From NCBI GenBank assembly GCA_021927905.1, contig BLLK01000057.1:1-64000 (forward strand): 64,000 bases of DNA, given 5' to 3'. Under the pieces are notes generated by a model that saw only the letters and a list, made by a program, of their open reading frames with translations, ran no database searches and was not told the DNA's origin. The stretch is from Chaetoceros tenuissimus (Eukaryota; Bacillariophyta; Thalassiosirophyceae; Chaetocerotales; Chaetocerotaceae). The translations under genes were made by a program, and so were the position numbers. Every line of letters begins with the position of its first letter. Within the stretch, counting starts at the first letter, position 1. Positions 54,008 through 64,000 of the stretch are shown here, piece by piece.

Positions 54008-54599
54008 GTTTTAGGGCGTATGGTAATGAATTAGAAAAATATTATGTGAGTTGTGTGTTGGCTGTGTGTTGGCGGTTTATCCGGAGAGCCTGAAGGAATG
54101 CATATGTTGGTTCTTTTAGCGACGAAAATCAAAACAAAACGTCAGATAAAGAACAAAAAGCAGATAAAATGAAAACAAAATGTCAAAATTTACAGCCTGC
54201 AGGCAATGAAGCTGTTGTGCAGATGAAGAAGTTGCATCTGTTTTCTGAAACAAAAGCAGATGGTGGTAGCGAAAGGTCTAAATTGACAAATTGCCGAAGA
54301 AGGCAAACGTAATGGCCTGACGAGAACCATCATTTGGTGGCTTCACAGGTCATACTCACTGACGTTCAACCCATACTTCCAGAAACAAAAGATTGACATT
54401 TTACGTACAAATGGCCTGACGCGAACCATCGTTGACGGCTTTACCGAATACTAATAATAACTTTTCTGGAATTTGAGGTGGCTATAAAGGAAAAACGCGG
54501 CTATCCACTTCGGATTTTCCGAATTCATTTTTTATTACATACAATTTACTAACAGTTACCACATGGCATTTTTTGTAGTCACATACAAAAAGAATTTGA
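54008..54599. other. Intergenic with a short direct repeat
   Basis: No gene seen. AATGGCCTGACGAGAACCATC (54311-54331) recurs as AATGGCCTGACGCGAACCATC (54410-54430), about 99 bases apart. Confidence 0.5.
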
Positions 54600-55620
54600 G
54601 ATGGTAAATAAATAAATAAGCTTTATACAGTTATTCAATTAATCCAGATCTAGGATCAAGGGAAAGGACTGCCACCCGGCCTGTGATAGAGTGGAGTGGA
54701 GGGGTATACCTGCTGATACTCAGCATGGTAAAGGTAAAGGTGTTTCAGGAAAATGGGTTTATTTGCGGAGGTCTAAGAAAGATATGTTGTGATGAGGGAT
54801 GGTTCTATGAACTTGCGTACCAGACCATATGATTTTAACCAGTTCCGAATTCCTGAGTTCGGGAGGCTGGCAAAAGAATGGTAGGTATGGCTAAAAAGAG
54901 TGCAGAATGATGGAGTACTTGGGTGGCATCTCGCGAAGATCTCTTCGATCTTATCCAATAGAGATTCTCTTTCATTATGGTAGTCGGAATCAGTCTGCTT
55001 GGCGTGGTGCATTTCATTACGGATTTGCCATCTGTTAAGACTTATATGCAAGACGTGGCATAGCAATTTCTTGGTCCAGACTTTTGCAGAGAGATGTGAA
55101 GGGAGTTTGTCGTCAGATGCCGCAGCCATTGCTGCGTAGTGATCTTCCATTGTTTCTTTCCATTTTAGACTAAGGTTGCCTAGTAAGAAATGTTTCCAAC
55201 CAATTTCTTCTTGATTGCAATATGCTACGAAGGCTGCCTCTTCCTGTTCGGAAGGACCACAGAATACAACAGGGTTGCCTGACAGAGGACTGAACGAAGC
55301 CCAGTAAGTAACATGTGGCACAGAGGTTGAGGGGTCTTATATCTTTGGAGGAACCTGTCTAATCTTCACAGTTCAGTATTAGATTTAGTGAAACCAGGCT
55401 GACTGCTACATGTTAAGAAATGGTGAGTGTCATCTGTATCACCGCAACCGAGAGGGCAGCTTTTGTCCTCCAGCTCAAAGTCTTCCTTCCCATGAAGATC
55501 AAATATGTTTTTCCTTTGACGGGTAAACTGCAGAATTTGAGATGGTAATTCCGAATCAGCAATAAAGAACCCAATTTGCAGAACATCACCTATATTAAAG
55601 TAAACAGAACAGCTTCTTTC
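54600..55620 (-). mobile_element. LINE-type non-LTR retrotransposon 3' relic
   Basis: On the minus strand a zinc-binding RT-associated (zf-RVT) signature is readable (SELPSQILQFTRQ, CPLGCGDTDDTHHFLTC), followed after a stop by a frame (55321-54773) with MPHVTYWASFSPLSGNP and HISLNRWQIRNEMHH, the W-x-x-RN-x-x-H motif typical of the C-terminus of such ORFs. The 3' tail (AATAACTGTATAAAGC then a TTTATT-rich end at 54600-54640) fits a LINE end. No RT catalytic part remains, so it is 5'-truncated and inactive. Confidence 0.55.
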
Positions 55621-55689
55621 ATAACAAACTCATTTAAGTCATTCCTAGAGGTAGAAGAAGACTACCAACAATCAACCAGTCAATCTGGT

Positions 55690-56625
55690 TGCAACTACAG
55701 ATATTGTTCATAACAATGTTTATGCAGGCAGCACTATTTATAGCTACAACAATAGGTTGATAGAGTTGATGCTTTGGATGTATGACAATGAAAGAACTCA
55801 GTATCTTTCACATGACATTCAACAAAAACTTCTAAGAGCTTTAGATACTGATCGACAGCATAGAAAAAAAGAGTTTACATAATCTAGACAGAAGTGATCC
55901 AAGAAAAAGCCCAATAAACATTTCCTCAGATGAGAATGGTGGTGATAATATATTATCTTATAATGTTATCATGCTACCAAAGAAAAAGAAGTAAGGGTTG
56001 ACCCCAAAGCTGCAAAAACATTTGCCAAAAAATTAAACTAAGTTGGATCAATCACATGATATTTTGCTGGCTGAGCTGCAGCAGAAGAGAGAAGAGGCAA
56101 TAGAGGAAGCTCTCACAGATGAAAGGTTTTGTTTGTACAGTCATGATGGAAGAAGATGTGCTGGCCATTGATGGTTCTGAAGAAGCGTTGTCAAGAAAAA
56201 GGAGGAGACAGGGGGAAAGGGAAGAGGAAGAAGAACAAAAAAGAAATGAAGTGGTGCTTCCAGCACTAAAAAAGAAAAAACTCTCACCACCACCTTCTGG
56301 CTTTCAATACCCTTCAACGTTACCTCCTCTACTGCTGGTGCAGAACTGGTTTATTGGTGATGCTACCAAGAGAGTGATACCATATGGAAATATCAAGCCT
56401 TTTCACTTTTTGCACAGTGATGTAAAGGTTCAAGATCAATTGAAAAATGAAAGACAGAAGCAGGGAAGATTCGTGGCAGTCGTTGAATTTTATGCAAAAG
56501 GGGAAGGTGTATGGAAAGATTTATTTGATGATATTGGGGAAGTAAACAAAATGTGGGACGTGATTAAGTACAAACATATATATGGGAAATATTCCAGCGT
56601 TGACAAGAGGGGTTATGAAATATAG
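55690..56625 (+). mobile_element. Crypton-like (tyrosine recombinase) transposon relic
   Basis: The plus strand shows NNVYAGSTIYSYNNRLIELM, the style of the SAM-like start of a tyrosine recombinase, and later (56119-56625) a Lys/Arg/Glu-rich linker followed by LLVQNWFIGDATKRVIPYGN, RQKQGRFVAVVEFYAKG, KMWDVIKYKHIYGKYSSV, a C-terminal pattern I associate with Crypton-type proteins of diatoms and oomycetes. The catalytic core is missing and frames are broken, so it is a decayed copy. The call is tentative. Confidence 0.35.
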
Positions 56626-57226
56626 CCCATGATGGCAAGTGGGATGTCAATGGTACTGGAATACGTACTATTGAAGATGAATGACTTGCTAGGGCCTTTT
56701 TGGAAAAGACAAATGCTGTGAATTTGAACTTAAGAGGGGATGCTGCCTTGATTGCTACAGGAATGCTCTTTTGCCAACTGAGTTTTGCTCTAAATTAAGT
56801 GTGGCTAGTTTTGTACTTGCTGCTCTTTATCTATTGAAGAATTGTATCAAGAAGTAGATTGCTTGCTATATTACGTGTTGATTTATTGGAATGCTGGAAT
56901 GACAAGGCTAATGAAAAGAAAGGATAATGACTTACAACATTGAAATGATTGCACATCATCTGAATGAAGAGCCTTTTTAATTTAAACATTTGTCTGGTGA
57001 GTACCAACTGATTTGATTCAATGCAAAAATTTGTTCCCTGTATTCTAAGCTCGGTCATTGTAGATTTGGAAACTCTTCATTGCGTCCTAGTATCAATTGA
57101 CAAGAATACCTTTGCAAATCATAGTAGTAAAGTAATGTCTTCTTTCCCATCATTATATCGCAACTTCTAATTCCAACATTTCTTGCAAAAATAAAATAAT
57201 CTATTTTCACTCTATGATAATTTTAC
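56626..57226. other. Intergenic, perhaps more of the decayed transposon
   Basis: No supported gene. The first ~130 bases have short frames that may continue the Crypton-like relic. Confidence 0.3.
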
Positions 57227-58055
57227 CCATCTTTCAAAGTATATAATACTTGACAATATCAATCTCTTTCAAATCCAAATATGGATTCAAAGCTAAATAC
57301 TGAGATGGTGTGACATTCACCTGTTCCATTTCATGAAACATTTGCAATCCTTCATCTTTGATAATTTAACATCATTTGGAATGCAAACCATATTTCTCCT
57401 TGTTACAGTGAACATTCCTTAGTAAGGAATTATGCATACTAGCATACACACAATTCAAAGTAGGTGGTAAATATCGACTCAATTTTGTATGTTCCACTAC
57501 TCCCTTTCCCAAAATCATTGCTGGATTGGATATATGCAAAATTTCCAACTCTGTACAATTTCAAAAGGCATAATTGTCAACCTTTTGACATTTAGAAGGC
57601 AAATAGACATGTTTCAAGGATAAGCAATGTTGCAAAGCTTTCTCTCCAATATATTCCAACTCTTTTGACCAAATAATACACTCCAACCTGGGACAAGAAG
57701 CAATCGCCTTGTAATGTATACATTTCACTCGATTCAACACAATTTTCTGCAGCTGTCAACGATTGTAAAATGTATAGGATGGTAGTTCCTCTACATGTTC
57801 AAGAACAATAATTTGTTGCAATGTATGTCTTTCTTGAATTGTACACTTTGACAAATTTTGATTCCATATTTCTTCCCCATTGTAAAATACTGTTTTGAGA
57901 TTGTCTACAATTTCAATTCTCATGTTGTTTCTTTCTTCTTTTGTCATGTTGTTCACTCCTATTTTGTTGGATTCTCGAAAAGCTACTGTTGCTTCAAATG
58001 TATCTAACCTATAGGTAAGAAACTTGTGCATACATCTACGGAACTCCTTGATCAA
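57227..58055 (-). pseudogene. BspA-type LRR relic
   Basis: The minus strand opens with NLKTVFYNGEEIWNQN and TLQQIIVLEHVEELPSYTF, then LRR-like pieces in changing frames (LECIIWSKELEYIGEKALQ, LKHVYLPSKCQKVDNYAF, LEILHISN) and ends with VTPSQYLALNPYLD. Several stops and indels break it. The final tail lacks the ankyrin-type LHRAC word. It is a far more decayed member of the same LRR family as 15758 and 16642. Confidence 0.65.
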
Positions 58056-58355
58056 TATGTGAATATAGAGAACAAGTCTTTAACGAAATTGAAAATTCTC
58101 CCAAGTAAAAAGTGTAATAACGTAGACAAAACATCAAGTTGGTCAGTTCTTTCCAAGAAGAAAAACAAATGACATTGTATGACGTCATGGACATTATTAT
58201 CCCATCTTCAATCTCCCTACCCAACAAAAACAAGAGCAGGATTGCAAACGAAGCAGCAAGAAGATCCACGCTCATCTCTAATTCCTTCCATTACTATACT
58301 CTTGTCCATAGACACTACTACACTCTTCTATACTCTATAATTCTATAATTGCAAG
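58056..58355. other. Promoter region of the cullin gene
   Basis: No gene seen; CT-rich stretches (CTCTTGTCCATAGACACTAC) precede the cullin start. Confidence 0.4.
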
Positions 58356-61327
58356 ATGACTGAGGCTGGTTCAGAAATTATCACGTTTGAAAGAGGCTGG
58401 GAGGAGATTCAGACTAAAGTAAGTACAAAGAGAGAGGAAAAGAGAGGAAGAGACCGCCTGATGATGTCGACCGCCGCTCTTGCCTTGTTTCCATTTGATT
58501 CTTGAAGAGAGGAGTCATGCTTGAAGAATGATTCTAGAAAGAGAGAGAGAGAGAGAGTTGAATCAAATTGAATTGTTCAGAGTCTCTTTTTTTTACGATA
58601 TTGGCGGTTATTTGAAATTGAAATTCTAGTCTCCCCCGGCGGATCATTTTTACGCCTTTCAGTTCTTGACTCTTCTTGTGCTACCGGTTGAAGCTACTGT
58701 AGTGTTGACAAAAGAGAAGTACAAGGACCTCCAAAGGAAAAAGATTTGAAGTGCGAAACTGAAATTTGAAAATATTGGAACGAAAAAAAGAGACGGAGAG
58801 TCAAGAGATCATGGTTGTCATGATAGGCCTAATGCTGCTCTTTTATATCACTGCAGGCAAGGCTACTGATGAACTTGGACGCGTCTAATTTGCAGAATAC
58901 AGAATATCAGTGCTAGTCTACGTCTATGTATTAGTTTCAAATTTGGTAACGGCACCATTTGGCACATGTCTCTTCCTTCATTCTTGAGTCGAGGCATGAT
59001 TTTCTTTTTTTCTCTTTTGATATCTAACCTCATTGTTCTTTATTATATTTTCTTTCTCTCTCTTTCTTTAGGCAATTGATAAACTGGAAAGTATTCTAGA
59101 TGACGGCTTCAAAAATGTAAAAGGAAGAATGTTTGGAAATGAAGATTACATTCAAGTCTATACGTGAGTTGTCTACCATCTACTTTGAATATCTTTCTAT
59201 TCTCTTGTGTATCTCATCTCTCTTCTTTACTATTCTTTTTCTCTTCACTCTTCTAGTCTATGTTACGACATGTGTACTCAGCGCTCTCCATACAATCACT
59301 CTAGAGAACTATACCAACGTCATGGAGAAACCATTGAAGCATACCTGACCGCCAAAGTACTACCAGCACTTAGAGCAAGGGCATCACAAGGAGGAACCAT
59401 TCTACTCAACGAACTACAAAAAAGATGGGCCAACCATCAAGTCATGAACAAATGGATGACCAAATTCTTCAATTACCTAGATAGATTCTACGTCAAACAT
59501 CACTCCCTTCAAACACTCTCCCAGGCGGGATTGAGACACTTCAAACAAAACATTTATGAAGAAATCAAACCGGAAGCGACATCCGCCATCATTGCACTCA
59601 TTGATGAAGAACGAGATGGAAACATGATTGATAAAACTCTCATCAAGACTAATATTGAACTATATGAAAATATCGGTATGGGCAATTTAGAATCCTATAC
59701 GAATGATTTGGAACAACCGCTTTTGGATGCTACCAGAGATTACTATGCCAAAAAGAGAGAATTGTGGATTGTACATGATTCCACACCGGAATATCTCATC
59801 AAGGCGGAAAAAGCTTTGCAAGATGAAAAGGATCGTGTGCATGATTATCTCAATCCATTGTCGGAGAATAAATTACTCAAAGTTGTCGAAGAGGAGGTTT
59901 TGGAAAAGGCGGAAACGATTCTTTTGGAAAAGGAGGGGAGTGGATGTTATGTTCTACTTTCCAATGATAAATCTGCTGATTTGCAGAGAATGTGTAGACT
60001 CTTTTCGAGACTTGATAATGGTCTTGATCCGATTGCTGCCATTGTCAAGAAATTCATTTGTGATATGGGAATGGAGATTGTACAGCAGAGACAATCACGA
60101 TTGGAAGCTGGTGAGAAAGACAAGAATGATGATCCTACTTTTGTCAAGGCTTTACTTGCTCTTCATGAAAAGTACTTGGGTGTCATCAAGTCCGACTTTT
60201 CCGGTCATTCCATCTTTCAAAAGGCACTCAAGGATGCATTTGTGGAGTTTGTCAATAAGAATGTTGGACAGTACAAGAACACTGAATTCATGTCTACCTA
60301 CTGCGACCGTATTCTCAAGAGTGGAGGGGAGAAATTGAGTGAAAAGGAAGTAGAAGAGACACTTGAGAAGGTAGTGCAGTTGTTCTCTTACTTGACTGAA
60401 AAAGATGTCTTTGCGGAGATATATAGAAATCAGTTGGCCAAGAGACTTTTGAATGGAAGATCTGCCAGTAGCGATGCAGAGAAGGTCATGATTTCGAAAC
60501 TCAAGATGCAATGCGGTACTCATTTCACATCCAAGATGGAAGGTATGATTAGTGATTTAGCAGTAGGAGCTGACTCCAAGGGGGAGTTTGATGAGCACAT
60601 GAAATCTACAGATGTGAAGATGGACTTCTCTGTTCAAGTTTTGACCACCGGTTTCTGGCCTACCTACAAAAGTCCAGAGATCAACATTCCAGATCAAATG
60701 TCGACATGCATGGATATTTTCAAAACTTGGCATGACCAAAGACATCAACAGCGTAAACTCACTTGGGTATTTTCTCTTGGAAATGCAACCGTTCGTGCAA
60801 ATTTTGGCAAAAAGACATATGATCTGAATGTAACAAGTCTCCAAGCAATCGCACTCAACCTCATGAATGGAGGAAAGAAAAAGACCTATGAAGAACTGAA
60901 GCAAGAATTGAATCTTGATGATAGTGTACTCAAACCATTGATGCATTCTCTATCCTGTGGAAAGTACAAGGTTATCTCCAAGTCGCCTGCAAGTAACAAG
61001 ATCAATAGTACCGACTCCTTTGTTGCAAATGCAAAGTTCTCGAGTAACACAAGAAAGATCCGTATTCCTATGGCATCTCTTGACGCTACTCATAACGCCA
61101 AGAAGGTAGATGAAGATAGAAACTATGCTATCGAGGCATCGATTGTAAGAACTATGAAGGCTAGAAAGACACTCAAGCATCAGCAACTTGTGGCAGAGGT
61201 TCTTTCCCAGCTTGCATTCTTCAAACCAAACCCACGTGCTATCAAGAAGAGAATTGAAAGTTTGATTGACAGAGAATACTTGGAGCGTAGTGCTGATGAT
61301 TCACAGCTTTACAACTACCTTGCATAA
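58356..61327 (+). CDS. CUL1: Cullin 1-type SCF ubiquitin ligase scaffold
   Basis: Three exons, 58356-58418, 59072-59163 and 59257-61327, give 741 residues. The N-terminal helical repeats (ERGWEEIQTK, VYTLCYDMCTQRSPYNHSRE, YLTAKVLPALRA) bind Skp1 and F-box proteins; the cullin homology core shows LFSYLTEKDVFAEIYRNQLA and KRLLNGRSASSDAEKVMISK; the C-terminus has the neddylation loop IVRTMKARKTLKHQQLV (the Lys in KARK is the usual Nedd8 site) and ends RIESLIDREYLERS, YNYLA. Cullin 1 holds the RING protein Rbx1 to load ubiquitin onto targets. Intron 1 (58419-59071, 653 bases) is long for this window and holds a (GA)n run at 58539-58557. Confidence 0.95.
58539..58557. repeat. (GA)n microsatellite in cullin intron 1
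   Basis: Nineteen bases of alternating AG/GA. Confidence 0.9.
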
Positions 61328-61486
61328 ATTTGTTCTTGCAACTGTTGTGTATACTAAGTATGCTTAGTTTTATACAACTATTTAGAACAGATGTGTTTAT
61401 GCTGCTGTTTCTCTTATCATCTACTTTGTAAAGTAAACAATATATCTAGTCATTTGGCCTATCCTTTGAAAGTAGGTTTATATATT

Positions 61487-62239
61487 TTATGATTCCAAGA
61501 GGTACTTAAGAATGTTGTCATCGTTGGCGCTCAGAAAAGTAATTAGATCGTGAAACTCTCTATCGTCACTACTAGTTGAAGAAGAATCCTCACCGTTACT
61601 ACTAGAATCTTGCCCATGCCCTTGTTGTTGTTGTTGGTCAAGCAGCTGCTCTGTTCTTCTCAGACGACTCTCTAACGACGAAGATAAACCTTCAAGCATA
61701 GTCATCTCTTGATTACTTCTTGGTCTTGTTGTTGTTAAGCATATTGAACCAAAACGAACAAGACTTACATCTCTTCCTTCAGACGAGACGACAGTAGTAC
61801 TCCTTTTCGATGACACAGATGTAGTAGTACCTGGTCCTTTGCTTCGATACATGGTGCAGCATAGGTTCCTATCATGACTCTGAAACAGTGGATGGAAATA
61901 ACATGCACCAGCACGCTGATGAGGAATACGCTCAAAACCCCACAGGTTGAGCTGTCGATTAAAGGATCCATACTTCGATTGATTAAACATTTTCGGTTGA
62001 ATTTGTTTTTCGAATGCCTTACGATCGTGTACTTGAAAAGCCTTCCCATTAGGGTGCCATGAAATGATGCTAGAGAGTTCGGGTTTCCTCACATCGATAT
62101 ATTCGAGAAGATCAAACAAACGTTGAGGGAAAGGGTACTTGCAGCCTCCTCTCTTTGAACGCTGCTGTTGACGGTATTCTCCTGTATCATCTGTAGATGG
62201 TGTGAGCAGTGAAGTGTGTATGGTAGTATTTGGGGTCAT
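61487..62239 (-). CDS. Heat shock transcription factor, tandem copy 1
   Basis: Single exon of 250 residues. DNA-binding domain: KYPFPQRLFDLLEYIDVRK, IISWHPNGKAFQVHDRKAF, FNQSKYGSFNRQLNLWGFER, CYFHPLFQSHDRNLCCTMYR. This copy lacks the YGG insertion seen in the 53078 gene. A Leu-rich heptad-like stretch follows (MLEGLSSSLESRLRRTEQLL), then Gln-rich and acidic tails (REFHDLITFLSANDDNILKY). It is nearly identical to the copy at 62979-63722; the cullin 3' end is only 159 bases away. Confidence 0.9.
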   Translation of the reverse strand: MTPNTTIHTSLLTPSTDDTGEYRQQQRSKRGGCKYPFPQRLFDLLEYIDVRKPELSSIISWHPNGKAFQVHDRKAFEKQIQPKMFNQSKYGSFNRQLNLWGFERIPHQRAGACYFHPLFQSHDRNLCCTMYRSKGPGTTTSVSSKRSTTVVSSEGRDVSLVRFGSICLTTTRPRSNQEMTMLEGLSSSLESRLRRTEQLLDQQQQQGHGQDSSSNGEDSSSTSSDDREFHDLITFLSANDDNILKYLLES

Positions 62240-62519
62240 ATTTGGAATTCAATAGATCATATATTTGTGAGAAGAAAAGAAGAACTCTCGCATTGGATTT
62301 CTTGTTTAATTACCGGGGAGTAAGCCGTCGATACCCCGCTTGTTCCTTCCCGTTCATACTCCGTTGATGGTTCCCACTGAAAATGTTTCTGGTGTTCTAA
62401 AGAAATATAGGAAACTTTACCTTTAAAAGTGTCTTATAATCCGAGCTATATCACGTCTAATGTCTATGATTCCTATGCCTCATTCCTACCAGTACTATTC
62501 GGGGAATAAGCCGTTCATA
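61493..62519. repeat. Tandem duplication, unit 1
   Basis: The HSF gene plus about 280 bases upstream recur nearly unchanged at 62985-64000. The offset is 1,492 bases at the 3' end of the gene and 1,483 at its start, because of small in-frame indels near the Ser-rich linker and the tail. Confidence 0.9.
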
Positions 62520-62700
62520 CCATGCCACGTTTGTTCCCTTTCCCCGTTCATACCACGTTTGATCCCAAGAAATATAGGAAACTTTACCTTTAAAAGTGTC
62601 TGAAATAAGACATGAATTAGCTCGGATTACAAGACACTTTTACAGGTAAAGTTTCCTAGATTTCTTCAGAACACCAGAAACATTTTTAGAGGGAACAAAC
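62370..62700. repeat. MITE-like inverted repeat upstream of HSF copy 1
   Basis: The arm at 62370-62449 (AAAATGTTTCTGGTGTTCT..., then AGGAAACTTTACC, AAAAGTGTCTTATAATCCG) faces its reverse complement at 62618-62700. A further direct partial copy of the arm lies at 62571-62602. Outer words GTAAGCCGT (62321-62329) and ACGGCTTAC (62700-62708) also pair. No ORF is inside. Confidence 0.7.
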
Positions 62701-62719
62701 GGCTTACTTCAAAAAATAC

Positions 62720-62978
62720 AATACAAACATAGAACAATATCTAGTTTATTACAATTTCGAAAATATAATATGATTCGTCTGAACTTTGAGGGTTAAATAA
62801 TCATTTAATTTGTGTCTGATCCTTTCCCCCGATTAGCTATCATTTCCATCCATCCTCCATAAATTTGCTAGTACTACTGCTGCTTGTCGCCGCTCATGAT
62901 TCCTCGTTTTTCAATATTGTTACTATGTTCACTATCAATCGATCGATTTGTGCTTGCCTTGTTATTTATTTAAGATGA
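62720..62978. other. Spacer between HSF copies, unique sequence
   Basis: No gene seen; unlike the flanking sequence it is not part of the duplicated unit visible in the window. Confidence 0.4.
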
Positions 62979-63722
62979 TCATTCCAAGAGGTACTTAAGA
63001 ATGTTGTCATCGTTGGCGCTCAGATAAGTAATTAGATCGTGAAACTCTCTATCGTCACTACTAGTTAAAGAAGAATCCTCACCGTTACTAGTATCTTGCC
63101 CATGCCCTTGTTGTTGTTGTTGGTCAAGCAGCTGCTCTGTTCTTCTCAGACGACTCTCTAACGACGAAGATAAACCTTCAAGCATAGTCATCTCTTGATT
63201 ACTTCTTGGTCTTGTTGTTGTTAAGCAGATTGAACCAAAACGAACAAGACTTACATCTCTTCCTTCAGACGAGACAACAGTAGTACTCCTTTTCGATGAC
63301 AATGATGTAATACCTGGTCCTTTGCTTCGATACATGGTGCAGCATAGGTTCCTATCATGACTCTGAAACAGTGGATGGAAATAACATGCACCAGCACGCT
63401 GATGAGGAATACGCTCAAAACCCCACAGGTTGAGCTGTCGATTAAAGGATCCATACTTCGATTGATTAAACATTTTCGGTTGAATTTGTTTTTCGAATGC
63501 CTTACGATCGTGTACTTGAAAAGCCTTCCCATTAGGGTGCCATGAAATGATGCTAGAGAGTTCGGGTTTCCTCACATCGATATATTCGAGAAGATCAAAC
63601 AAACGTTGAGGGAAAGGGTACTTGCAGCCTCCTCTCTTTGAACGCTGCTGTTGACGGTGTTCTCCTGTATCATCTGTAGATGGTGTGAGCAGTGAAGTGT
63701 GTATGGTAGTATTTGGGGTCAT
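62979..63722 (-). CDS. Heat shock transcription factor, tandem copy 2
   Basis: Single exon of 247 residues, differing from copy 1 by a few residues and small in-frame indels (PGITSLSSKRS against PGTTTSVSSKRS; DTSNGEDSSL against DSSSNGEDSSS; ITYLSANDD against ITFLSANDD). The DNA-binding domain is identical by eye. It ends one residue earlier (KYLLE) because the stop differs at the duplication edge. The high identity, including the upstream region, marks a recent duplication. Confidence 0.9.
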   Translation of the reverse strand: MTPNTTIHTSLLTPSTDDTGEHRQQQRSKRGGCKYPFPQRLFDLLEYIDVRKPELSSIISWHPNGKAFQVHDRKAFEKQIQPKMFNQSKYGSFNRQLNLWGFERIPHQRAGACYFHPLFQSHDRNLCCTMYRSKGPGITSLSSKRSTTVVSSEGRDVSLVRFGSICLTTTRPRSNQEMTMLEGLSSSLESRLRRTEQLLDQQQQQGHGQDTSNGEDSSLTSSDDREFHDLITYLSANDDNILKYLLE

Positions 63723-64000
63723 ATTTGGAATTCAATAGATCATATATTTGTGAGAAGAAAAGAAGAACTCTCGCATTGGATTTCTTGTTTAATTACCGGG
63801 GAGTAAGCCGTCGATACCCCGCTTGTTCCTTCCCGTTCATACTCCGTTGATGGTTCCCACTGAAAATGTTTCTGGTGTTCTAAAGAAATATAGGAAACTT
63901 TACCTTTAAAAGTGTCTTATAATCCGAGCTATATCACGTCTAATGTCTATGATTCCTATGCCTCATTCCTACCAGTACTATTCGGGGAATAAGCCGTTCA
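62985..64000. repeat. Tandem duplication, unit 2 (cut by window edge)
   Basis: Second copy of 61493-62519; its upstream part (63723-64000) repeats the left arm of the MITE-like repeat (63852-63931) and stops at the window end with TTCGGGGAATAAGCCGTTCA. Further copies may lie beyond. Confidence 0.9.

Noticed and set aside
59703-60338. 211-residue plus-strand frame inside the cullin gene
   Set aside because: Out-of-frame shadow; the cullin frame is conserved from end to end.
1-64000. CRISPR arrays, bacterial operons, rRNA or tRNA genes
   Set aside because: The window is eukaryotic with spliced genes; no regularly spaced repeats with unique spacers and no recognisable RNA genes were seen by eye.

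Overview
The window reads as nuclear DNA of a centric diatom, most likely a Chaetoceros. Genes are compact, many are split by short GT-AG introns of about 60-120 bases, and the DNA is AT-rich. The gene content fits a diatom: a plastid/thylakoid-type MsrB, gametolysin-type M11 protease with ShK-like Cys domain, many heat-shock-factor genes, and several members of a BspA-type leucine-rich repeat family (openings like PGVRMYKGK, endings like GITPLHYLEENP) that I associate with Chaetoceros. The species is an inference; no rRNA or organelle marker is present.

Layout. 1-4390: the cut end of an unknown gene, then two convergent unknown genes. 4392-9815: a 5.4-kb element with ~220-bp inverted ends, holding two divergent, distantly similar unknown genes (A leftward, B rightward) around a frameshifted DDE (PIF/Harbinger-like) transposase, two arrays of a 19-bp repeat and a hairpin cluster. 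10012-15064: a large ABCG transporter with EF-hand, PDZ and Notch-type LNR modules. 15441-17473: three LRR relics. 18020-23948: a CitE/MaoC-like fusion, decayed partial copies of it, and a secreted M11 metalloprotease lying between those copies. 23948-28314: truncated sulfotransferase, ankyrin-RING gene, membrane-anchored trypsin. 28472-33738: aldonolactone oxidase and, head to head with it, a propeller-MFS fusion. 33891-39138: RING-finger genes, including a broken LRR/ankyrin/coiled-coil/RING gene. 39464-46385: a type II glycosyltransferase, an SGNH hydrolase, two paralogous secreted proteins, MsrB. 46439-52276: a membrane-anchored tandem amino-acid-binding-protein gene, a MYND protein and a protein with a weak nucleotidyl-cyclase-like region. 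52560-64000: HSF genes (one relic, one single, one recent tandem pair), LINE and Crypton-like relics, an LRR relic, and a cullin-1 gene.

Themes. Ubiquitin-related genes are frequent (cullin plus at least four RING genes). Duplication followed by decay is the main process visible: LRR, HSF, CitE and the 43-45 kb paralogs all show it. Several proteins combine domains unusually (ABCG-EF-PDZ-LNR; phytase/esterase-like propeller-MFS; doubled bacterial solute-binding protein; CitE-MaoC). All exon joins were made by eye from splice consensus and reading frame; each join given keeps the frame, but no transcript evidence was available.
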